This document shows positions 14,625 through 23,217 of a stretch of 23,217 bases of DNA, piece by piece. Both the position numbers and the translations under genes were made by a program. A model generated the notes under the pieces. The model was given only the letters and a program-made list of their open reading frames with translations. It had not been told where the DNA came from and ran no database searches. The number at the start of each line of letters is the position of its first letter. Positions within the stretch are counted from its first letter, which is position 1. The DNA lies in NCBI GenBank assembly GCA_023807065.1, contig JAJJLU010000686.1, forward strand, positions 1-23,217, in the 5' to 3' direction. Source of the DNA: Isotricha intestinalis (lineage: Eukaryota > Ciliophora > Litostomatea > Vestibuliferida > Isotrichidae).

Positions 14625-17600
14625 TTATTTATTGGATAAAGTAGAATGATTAGCTGTTTGTTTATCGGAGTATTTTATACCAAATAATTTATAAACACTA
14701 GGTAGACTAACAAGTACTTCACTAGGGATTAAATTTAACATTTTTTTAGTTTTATCAATCATTAAATGTAATTTCCTAATAAAAAAAAAATAATAAGAAA
14801 TAAAAAAAAAAAACAAACTTCCAAAAAAAATTTCAAAAACAATTGAAAACATAAATTTAATTTTTTTCAAATATTCCTCAATACAATCAATAGTTAAAAA
14901 CCTAATTAAAGTATATAAAGGAATCATATAATTTCTATAATAAACATTTAAATTTCTAACAATATCTAAATTAAAAAGAGTAATAGGATCATTTTTAATA
15001 TATAATTCTAATTCACTTTTTTCATTAGGCCATTTTTCAAAATAAATTTGAGTGCCTTCTAAAGTTAAATTATTTCTATTTTGCATATTATGAGTTAAAC
15101 CTCTTCTGATTTGATCAACAAATCTAATTTCTTCAATAAAATAAGAAGCTAAAAGATCTAAACCATATTTAGTTGAGTTACTTTGAAATTCATCACATTC
15201 TTCAAAAGATTTAAAATAATCATATAATTGAAAATCACAAGGAGTATTTTCTTTTATTTTTGCATCTTTAGTAATAAAATTTGAAGGAAAACCTGGTCTA
15301 TATATATCTAAATATATATTTGCTTTTTTTCTGATTAAATAAACATTTTCTAATTCTGATGTTAAAAAGGATTCTACATTTAAATTATGAAATAATGAAT
15401 TTTCATCAAAATATGCTTCCCTTAAAGCATTATATAATAAATAATATTCGTTCTCACAAACTGTTTCTTGAAAAAGGAAATTTTCATTTATCACCGATTG
15501 ATTTAAAAAATCAATAAAGATAATTAATGTTATTATATAATATATCATTAATATTATTAAAAATATCATTATTTGAAATTTAAAGGCATATATATTTTGT
15601 GTTTTCTTTTGGTATAATGAATCCATGGTTTTTGCTTTTTTTAAATTTAATTTTATTTCTTTGTTTTTATTATTTGAATATATTGATTTGCTGAATAAAG
15701 AGCTTTCTTCTTCTGTGTTATCTTCACTCTCATTTTGTATAATTTCTCCTTTTAATTTTTTTAAAAATTGTTCACATTTATTTAAAGAATCTTTTAAAAT
15801 ATTATAATCAATATCAAAAAAAACATCTATAAAATTTTTTTTTTTTTTTGAAATTTCATTGAATGAATTTATAGAAGATAAATAAATAAAAACTAAAAAT
15901 AAAAAAATTAAAAGAATTCCAATATAACAAATCATTTTAATATTTTTACTTTGATTATCAATTTCATCTAAATAAATTAAAATTAAGTTATAATGATTAT
16001 CTCCAATTGTATTTAAAACATTATAAATATAATGAAAAATATTTTGATTAGTAGGAATTAATTCACTTAATAAATTATTACAAATATTATAAATATCTAT
16101 AGAAGTTTCAACTAAAGCTCCATGTAAATTAGTATGACTTATACTCAAATTTAAATCATCTTTAATATGATAAATTGTATAAATTTTTTCATCCATTTCA
16201 TAAATAGTTTTTTTATTAAAATTAATTGAAATTCCAATATTTTCAGCAACAGAATTATATAATAAATCAAAAACATCATATAAATGACTTATTGTTGAAT
16301 TTAAATAATCTTCTCTATTTTCCTTACTTGGATAATTAGTATAATTTTCATTATATATTAAAGTTAATTCTCTTACATAATAAACTCCAATTGAATTCAT
16401 TACAATAATATGATTTGCATTATTTAATAATATTGAACATTTTTTCATTGTTTTTATGCCATTTAAAATAATTAATAAGTATATTATTGTAAATGATATT
16501 AATATTATAAATTGAATTAATGTAAGAATTGAAAATTTTAAAATCGCTGTATTATTTTCTTCTTTATGAATATGATTTTCAATTTGTTGAACTAAAAATA
16601 ATGTTTCATCTTCTTTGAAATTTTCATAATTTTCTATATCAAAATCTATTTTTATTTCTAATTTTGATTTTTTCATTTCTTTAATTTTTTCATCATTTAT
16701 TAAATCAACAGACGTTTTTGGTTTTAAAATTCCTATTTTTTTTTCTACTTGAGATATTTTTTTATAATTGTGCATTTCATCAAAAAAATTGTTATCATAA
16801 TTATATATAAATAATTTTATATTATTAAAATTTATTTTATAATAATCATTATTATTTTTCTGTATAAAAGTATGTTTAAAACTTCCTTTATTTTTAGGTG
16901 TCTGACTTAATTTTTCATTATTATAAAAAATATTTGTTTGATTATTATTATTTTCTTTTAAATTATTAGAAAATAAATTATAATTTTTCAAAGAAAATTC
17001 TTCCTCTTCCTCTTCCTCTTCTTCTTCTTCTTCTATTTCATAAAATTTTTCTTCTGTTATATTTTCTTGTTCAATTTTTGAAAGAGCTTTTTCTTTAACA
17101 TAATTTGTAATATCATTTGAATTATTTTCACTTAAAACATATTTTAATGAATTAACATCTAAATTTACATTTTTATTTGAATTTGGAATATAATTTGCTG
17201 TTATATTTAATTTTTCTTTTATTGATGCATCAATTTTATTTATATCTACATTATTAATTTGACTTTTAATAATTGAAAATTTACTTAAAGTAGATGAAAA
17301 TATTTTATTTGGGTCATTATTTTTTTCAAATTGAAAAATATATCCAATAGCTTTTTCATTAATAATTACTTCTTTAACACTTAAATAAAAAGAATTTTTA
17401 ATTAAATTATGTTTGTTTGGAGTTGATATTGAATTACTTCTTATAAAATCAATAATTTTATTTGAAGAAATTTGGCTATCGACTATATCAATGTTTTTCC
17501 AATTAATTAAAATTGGACTTGAATATTTTTTCATTAGTATTTTTCTTTTAATAATCATTTTTTTTTCTGAATCTATTGTGTTTACATCATTTAAAATACA

Positions 17601-20042
17601 AGTATTATGAAATTCTTCATATAATTGTTTTATAAAATATGTTATTTCAATTTTATTGTTTAAAACTTGTGAAGAAATTCCTAATAAAAAAGTTGAATTA
17701 GGAGTAAAATTTTGAATAATTAAATTTATATCTGTTAAAATAAAGCAATTTTGCTTTTTAATTTTTTCTTCATTATTAATATCTAAAGGAGTTTTTTTTG
17801 AAAAAGAAGCAATAAAGAATTTTTCAAAAAATTCATTTTGAAAAATATTGATTCTTAAATTTAATTCAATTAAATATTTTGCTTTGGTGATTCCAAAGGT
17901 ATTAATTTCTTTAAAATCTATTTTCTTTTTAATTTCTTCAGTATCTTTTTTTTTTATTTCACTAATTTTTTTATGTAATATTGAATTATGTTCTTTATGA
18001 AAAATTTTAGGTAAAATAATATTTAAATTCTGACCTTTTAATTCTTGAATAGAAAAACCAAAAATTTCACAAATACTTAAAGTAACATTTTTTATATTTC
18101 CAAAATTATGTAAATTGGTTGAAACAATAATATAATTAAATAAATCATTTTTATTTAAATAATTTTCATTTATATTTTCAAATTCTTTGTCTATTTTTTT
18201 TCCAAATTCTTCATTTGTATCATTCATATAAATATTTAATTGTTTTTCTTTTCTTTTATCATATATTATTTTAGTAATAAATTCATAATATATTTTTAAT
18301 AAAGAAATATCATTTGCTTTTATTTTTTGCATTTCGGAAAAAAGAATTTCAATTTCATCTATTAAACTATTTATTTGAGTTCCACCTTCATTTAATTGTT
18401 CTAAATCTTTTTTTCCTGAATTATAACTTGTTATTAAATGATTCCAAAATTCAATATAAAGAGATAAAATTTTTTTTAACAGATCCATAAAGTTTTGATA
18501 ATAATTTTTATATTTTAATTTTTGAATTAAAAAAATATTTTCTTCATCTCCTTCTTTTAAATCAGATAAATTATCTTCAAGAATTTTATTGAATCTAAAA
18601 TAATTAAATTGATTTTCTATATTATTTGATAAATTATTAATTGATTTTAAAAATTCTTTAGCTTGATTTCTTTTATTTAATTTTTTCATTAAGAAAAAAC
18701 AATATTTAAATTTAATATCTAAATTATCAGGATATTTATTAATAAAATACAAAAATAAATTATTTGCATGTTGTAATAAATCATCAAATGAGTTTATTCC
18801 TAATTTTGATAATTCTAAATATCTTTTTAAAGGACAATCTTCAATAATACAATCTTTTTCAAAAATTTGAATATAACCATCAAGTAAAATTTTACAATCT
18901 CTTTTCTCATCCTTTTTATCTATGATATATAAAAAATTATTAATATGAATAAAAGCTTCATGTGAATTTTGTTCTTTTCCAATTTTTGAAAGAAACTCTT
19001 TAAAATCTCTTTTCTTTGTTAATATTATACAAAATAAAATAGGTTCAACAGAAAAAAATATTCCTAAAGAAGAATTAAATTTATATTTCACTGTAATTCT
19101 TCCTATGAATAAACAAAAAGAAGACCAAAATAAACTGATTGATAAAAATTTATGAAGAAAATTTAATATATAATTATTATATCTTTCAAATTGAAAATTT
19201 AAATAAAAAGAAATAAAAAAAAGAAAAGTTAAAGTAAAGATTAAAAAATAATGATTATAAAAATCATCTGTTAAAATATTAAATATTATTGAAACTATCA
19301 TTTTTTGAAATAAAAAATAAACATCTGGAATTGAAGTATTTTTTGAATAAGATTTTTTTTCATTTTTTAAATTAAATTCATAAAAAATTGTTACTGTTAA
19401 TAAAGAAATTGGAATAAATATAATTAAACTTATTATTGATAAAGAAATATTTACATAATATAATGTAGTATAACATTTTAATTCATTTGAATAAGAAGAA
19501 ACATTATTTTCACATTCAATTATTTTAATTAGAGTAAAAAAAATAGGAAGAAAAAGAGTATTTGAAACTAAAGGAAGGATAAATTTTAAACATTTTGAAT
19601 AAAATTTTAATCTGAATTGTTTAATTGAAAATTTATATAAAGTGTATGAAATAAAAAAAAATAATAGAAAAATTGTTGTAATTGATAAATAAAAAAAAAA
19701 TAAGAAGAAATCTTTATTTGATTTACTTAAAGGTAATAGAAGAAAATATTTGAAAACTTCACTCATTTTTAAATAAAATTGTTCTTTTTTCCATTCTACA
19801 TCAAACTAAAATTTTTTATTAATTAAACTTACATAATGATCAAATGAAAAATACAGAAATTGTAAATATTGTAATATTATACTTATTGATTCATAATAAA
19901 TTGATGGTTCATATTGTATTAATAAACTGTAATATAAAAGGAATAAATTTTCCTTTAATTTTTCTAAATATTTTATTATCTTTAATTCATCATCATAAAT
20001 ATGTAAACTTTGGTATTTTTTTTCTAAATTATTTTCTGACAT
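14625..20042 (-). CDS. TmcB-like polytopic membrane protein with PAS domain (two exons, ~1796 aa)
   Basis: Exon 1 is 20042-19833 (70 codons) and exon 2 is 19805-14625. They are joined in phase 0 across a 27-nt GTAAGT...TTTTAG intron. The join adds 83 residues before the first Met of exon 2 (at 19766) and supplies the hydrophobic YYESISIILQYLQFLYFSF start typical of the Dictyostelium tiny-macrocyst TmcB family. In order: about six more N-terminal membrane segments (to about residue 340); a helical, TPR-like stretch (about 360-600); a PAS domain (about 625-740, FGFSIQELKGQNLNIILP); a second PAS-like segment (about 755-895, FILTDINLIIQNFTPNST); Asn-rich and poly-Glu linkers (Glu tract about 995-1007); then four membrane segments (about 1163-1186, 1359-1378, 1479-1504, 1723-1748) with two long loops. 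No cyclase or kinase domain is visible. The role is probably membrane-linked sensing, but no ligand or output is known. Confidence 0.85.
16998..17034 (-). repeat. GAA/GAG microsatellite coding poly-Glu
   Basis: On the plus strand this reads as TTC and CTC triplets. On the coding strand it gives an uninterrupted Glu tract in the cytosolic linker of the TmcB-like protein. Alternating GAG/GAA on one side and pure GAA on the other point to expansion by slippage. Confidence 0.75.
19806..19832 (-). other. 27-nt spliceosomal intron of the TmcB-like gene
   Basis: On the minus strand the sequence starts GTAAGT and ends TTTTAG. Removing it joins two frames in phase 0 with no change of register and creates an N-terminus that matches the family. 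The length is a multiple of three. If retained, the frame reads eight sense codons and then the acceptor's own TAG as a stop. It is the only intron I can support in the window. Confidence 0.85.
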
Positions 20043-21010
20043 ATAAATTTTCTAAGGTATTATTAAATTAAAATATATTAACATTTTAAAATATTTTTCT
20101 TTTATAAATTTCTTTTTTAATGTAATAAATTAAAATATTAACAACTTATAAATGTAATTATTTGATAAAATTTATTTTTTTTTGATTATATTACTTTAAT
20201 ACCTAATTATAATATTTAAATTATAATTTAATGAATTAATCTTTTTTTCTGAAATATTTTTTCTATTAATTCAAAATCTATTAAGCTTTAAACTATTACA
20301 TTTTATTTTTGTTTTTCCAATTTTAAATCTTTTCTTGAAACTAAAATAAAAATATCATTATTTATAGAATTAATAAATATGTATTATGACAAAATTATAT
20401 ATATTATTATTATTCAATCAAAAAAAAGATAATTTATTAGAAATCCAAGAAAAAATAAAATATCAAATATAAAATAAAACTTATAAATGATTAATGATTA
20501 ATGATTATTATATAAATAATAATTCAAAATTAGGAATTCCTTTTTTTCATAAATATTTAGGAAAAGATAAAAAGATTTAAAAGACCCAATTTCCCAAATA
20601 TTAATTTTAATATTAATATAAAAAAATAGAATATGATATTTTAATTATACCTACATATTAATTAATAACAAATATTTTTTAACTAATAATTAAATAAGAA
20701 TGTTAAATGTAATTCTCATATTGATGAATTAATATTCCTAACAATAAAATTAAAAATAATAATATTAATGATATTGCTTTATTTAGCATTTAAATTAATA
20801 AATTTGAAAAAATTATATGATTATTTAATATAAATAGTTTTCCCAAATACTTTATAATATAAATTATAAATAATTCCCAACTTATATTAACTTTTAATTA
20901 TGAATATTGAATAAAACTCAATAATTCAATCATTAAAAGATAATTTCTTTTATTTTTTATTTTTAAAAAAACAAAAAAAAAATTGAAAAAATAAAATAAA
21001 AATTAAAAAA
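20043..21010. promoter_or_regulatory. Divergent intergenic region shared by TmcB-like and ChAPs genes
   Basis: About 970 bases separate the two start codons, so both promoters should lie here. It contains an exact triple tandem of the heptamer ATGATTA (20487-20507) and A-rich leader sequence directly before the ATG at 21011. No coding frame of interest or tRNA-like island was seen. Specific TATA or initiator elements cannot be called in sequence this A+T-rich. Confidence 0.45.
20487..20507 (+). repeat. (ATGATTA)x3 tandem repeat
   Basis: Three exact copies of a 7-base unit lie head to tail in the divergent promoter region, about 445 bases from one start codon and 505 from the other. It could be a binding-site array or simple slippage product. 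Confidence 0.7.
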
Positions 21011-23089
21011 ATGCTTCAAGAATTCTACACAAAAGACTTAGTAGAAACAATAGAAAGTGATGACATATATAATATAATGAACAAAAGAATGTTTTATTGT
21101 AAAAACTTAGAAAATTCATCAGATCCTTTAGGGCCTCCAGATATATGTTATTTAGTTAAAGAAAGTCAATCAAAAGGATTTTTTGGTATAAAAACAAAAA
21201 AAATAACAAAAACAGGATGTTATCATTATATTTATGGTTTAGATACTTCAAATGTCGCTTTTATAAGTGCATATATATCAAAATATATTCAAAAAGTGCA
21301 TTCTCATAATTCAAATTATAAAATAAGTCAAAGTATTTTTTGTGTATTTGATTATTTTTTAGAAAAAGACTTAAGAATATTAATTAAATTTCCTGGTGGA
21401 ATAAGAAAAATATTTTATATTGATGATACTCAAGCTATTGAAGCTAATGCTGAAGGTTTAAGAACTGTTTTTTTAAGTAGTATTTTAAGAAGTTGGAGTT
21501 TTAATCAATATCCTATTCCTAATAATAGTTTATTTTTAGAAGAAATTAATAATAGTGAAACTTTCGATTTTTTATTTGATTCCATTAGAATTTTAATCAC
21601 TGAAAAAAGCGAAAAAATAGAAATTACTAATTCTAATATTATTAATAATAATAATGTTATTAATAATTCAAATAATAGTATTGGGAATAATAATAATGGA
21701 CAAAATACTATTGTTCAAACTAAATATATTAATTTTAATTCAAAAATGGAACTTCTATTAAAATACTTTATGAAATTTTTAATGAAAACTAGAAGATTTA
21801 ATTTTACAATAATGTATTTTTCAAAATTAACAAATTTTGATTTTTCTTATGCAAAATATGCGATTGAGCCTTTGAAAATATTAAATTTATTTGAAGATGC
21901 TTTAGCATATTTAGCAAATATGCTAATAAATCAACAAAATATAACATTATTATCTTTAGAAATAGATATATTAATTAAATTAAAAAAATATGAAGATGCT
22001 CTTCAAATAGCCAAATTTGTTACAAGTTTAAATCCTGGATGTTCTGAAAATTGGTTAAGTTTAGCAGATTTATATTTAAAATTAAAAAAATATGATAATT
22101 GCTTAAGAGCTTTAAATAATGTTTATTTTTTAAGAGAATTTTCTTCAAGTGATTTAAATAAAATTAAATCAAGTGAAGGTATTATGATTAATGAAATTCC
22201 TATTCAAAAAATGAGAAACAATGATAATAATTTAAAAAATAGTTTTAATTTAAAAATGAGTGATATATTAATTCCACAAAAAAACTGTATTGATATTTAT
22301 TTTAATAGTTCTCAATTTTATATAAGTGAAAATTCAGATTTTTTACAAAATACAACAATGAAAATATTAAATTGTCCTTATTATTTATTTGATAATTTAC
22401 AAAAAAAAGAATATGATATTTTATTAGAATTAATAAAAGAAATAAACTTTGATTCATTTATAGATTTAAAAAGGAAAAATTTTTGTGAAACAAATAATTT
22501 AATAGGAGAAAAAAATTCATATTCAGAAAATCAAATTTCTTTATCAAATGAATTAAAAATTTCAATGAATCCATATTTAGAAATGGTAATAGATAATTTA
22601 ATAGATGATTTAAAAATATTTTCTATAGTTGTTAGTGAAGATGATTCTTATTTAAGTCAATTAAAAAATAAAGATGATTTATCTATAAGTGAAGTTAAAT
22701 TTTGTATTGCTTTTGGAGTTTTAAGTGAAAGATTAAAATATAGAAATACTGCAATGACTTTTTATACTAAAAGTTTACAATTTAGTTTTAGTAAATATGT
22801 TTTTATGAGAAAAATTAATATTAGTATTAAAGAAAAAAATTATAAAGTTGCTATTCAATTATTAGGAAGTTTATTAAGTAATATTTCAGCAGAACAATTT
22901 AAATTAATTAATAAAACTCCTTTATGGATTGATAAAATTATTTTGAAAGTTTTATATGAATTTCAAGCTAATGAAATTATTCAATGGGTTAATGAATATG
23001 GAAAAAATATTGTTGATTTTGTAAAGAGGGTTATTAATAAGTATAAGTATTGGATTGAAGCTGGACATGAAATTCATTTAATAAAATAA
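21011..23089 (+). CDS. ChAPs-family (Chs5/Arf1-binding, exomer-type) TPR protein, 692 aa
   Basis: The N-terminal half has blocks I recognise from fungal ChAPs proteins (Bch1, Bud7, Chs6): GCYHYIYGLDTSNVAFISAY at about residues 71-90, AYISKYIQKVH, then an FPGGIRKIFYIDD segment and LSSILRSW. An Asn-rich insert follows (about 211-235). TPR-like helices come next, with the family pattern ALQIAKFVTSLNPG...NWLSLADLYLKLKKYDNCLRALN (about 330-375), and later a second helical block (YRNTAMTFYTKSLQFSFS, near 580). The length is close to the roughly 700 residues usual for the family, and start and TAA stop are clear. In yeast, ChAPs pair with Chs5 and Arf1 at the trans-Golgi network to export particular membrane cargo; a similar trafficking role is inferred here. 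It is the last gene before the right end. Confidence 0.85.
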   Translation: MLQEFYTKDLVETIESDDIYNIMNKRMFYCKNLENSSDPLGPPDICYLVKESQSKGFFGIKTKKITKTGCYHYIYGLDTSNVAFISAYISKYIQKVHSHNSNYKISQSIFCVFDYFLEKDLRILIKFPGGIRKIFYIDDTQAIEANAEGLRTVFLSSILRSWSFNQYPIPNNSLFLEEINNSETFDFLFDSIRILITEKSEKIEITNSNIINNNNVINNSNNSIGNNNNGQNTIVQTKYINFNSKMELLLKYFMKFLMKTRRFNFTIMYFSKLTNFDFSYAKYAIEPLKILNLFEDALAYLANMLINQQNITLLSLEIDILIKLKKYEDALQIAKFVTSLNPGCSENWLSLADLYLKLKKYDNCLRALNNVYFLREFSSSDLNKIKSSEGIMINEIPIQKMRNNDNNLKNSFNLKMSDILIPQKNCIDIYFNSSQFYISENSDFLQNTTMKILNCPYYLFDNLQKKEYDILLELIKEINFDSFIDLKRKNFCETNNLIGEKNSYSENQISLSNELKISMNPYLEMVIDNLIDDLKIFSIVVSEDDSYLSQLKNKDDLSISEVKFCIAFGVLSERLKYRNTAMTFYTKSLQFSFSKYVFMRKINISIKEKNYKVAIQLLGSLLSNISAEQFKLINKTPLWIDKIILKVLYEFQANEIIQWVNEYGKNIVDFVKRVINKYKYWIEAGHEIHLIK

Positions 23090-23204
23090 ATTTTTAATAT
23101 ATATATAATATTTATTTTTTTTTTTATTTTTTTTTAATTAAGTTTTTAAGAGTTTTTGATTTTCATTAACTTTTTTTTTAAGATTTTTGAATATTGATTT
23201 CTGA
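23090..23204. other. Short subtelomeric spacer
   Basis: Only about 115 bases lie between the ChAPs stop codon and the telomere-like end. They consist mainly of T runs and TA repeats, and presumably hold just the 3' end of the gene. Confidence 0.55.
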
Positions 23205-23217
23205 TGGGGATTGGGGA
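23205..23217 (+). repeat. Telomere-like G-rich end, unit TGGGGAT
   Basis: The last 13 bases are an exact period-7 sequence, nearly two units, with two GGGG runs. I saw no other G4 run in the non-coding sequence of the window. The G-rich strand runs 5' to 3' toward the end, as at every telomere. Ciliate telomeres are G4-containing (T2G4 in Tetrahymena, T4G4 in hypotrichs), so this looks like the first two repeats of a chromosome end. It is too short to be certain. Confidence 0.55.

Noticed and set aside
19844..20071. 75-codon plus-strand frame
   Set aside because: It is antisense to exon 1 of the TmcB-like gene, which is supported by splice sites and family resemblance.
1..23217. Prokaryotic features (ribosome-binding sites, operons, CRISPR arrays)
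   Set aside because: A spliced intron, a protein of 2510 residues with Asn tracts, long A+T-rich spacers and eukaryote-type families show this is nuclear eukaryotic DNA; no direct-repeat/spacer array is present.

Overview
The window is a strongly A+T-rich eukaryotic sequence (by eye well over three quarters A+T, more between genes) with long, almost intron-free genes, Asn-rich low-complexity tracts and A-rich leaders before each ATG. The best overall fit is a ciliate macronuclear chromosome. The reasons are a single 27-nt spliceosomal intron, a short G-rich period-7 sequence (TGGGGAT unit) at the extreme right end in the orientation of a telomere, and gene families that are common in ciliates: a TmcB-like multi-membrane PAS protein and FHA-only proteins. 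If it is a ciliate, it is one that keeps TAA, TAG and TGA as stops: frames of up to about 2500 codons contain no in-frame TGA or TAG, and all six intact genes end in TAA. Tetrahymena- or Paramecium-type codes are therefore excluded; a litostome or heterotrich would fit. Other A+T-rich protists cannot be ruled out from sequence alone.

Layout, left to right. (1) 17-2104 (+) is an unidentified gene broken by two apparent frameshifts in poly-A runs. (2) 2332-9864 (+) is a giant 2510-residue protein: helical N-terminus, Asn-rich and acidic linkers, an apparently active Ser/Thr kinase domain, a dual-specificity-phosphatase-like domain that appears to lack its catalytic Cys, and a C-terminal Cys cluster. 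(3) 10101-10361 (-) is a small signal-peptide plus single-TM protein. (4) 11221-12213 (+) and (5) 13363-14319 (-) are two paralogous FHA proteins arranged tail to tail, each with a Cys-Cys pair at residues 11-12. (6) 14625-20042 (-) is a TmcB-like membrane protein of about 1796 residues. Its N-terminus lies in a separate upstream exon joined across a 27-nt intron at 19806-19832; a long-ORF reading alone misses the first 83 residues. (7) 21011-23089 (+) is a ChAPs-family (Chs5/Arf1-binding, exomer-type) TPR protein that ends 128 bases before the telomere-like end.

Functional theme (inference): most genes belong to signalling and membrane-traffic families, namely a phospho-signalling kinase with a pseudophosphatase-like part, phosphothreonine-reading FHA proteins that may be lipid-anchored, a sensory PAS/membrane protein and a Golgi cargo adaptor. 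Nothing shows that they form one pathway, and eukaryotic neighbours need not cooperate. The intergenic stretches are A+T-rich and hold no RNA gene, mobile element or CRISPR array that I can recognise.
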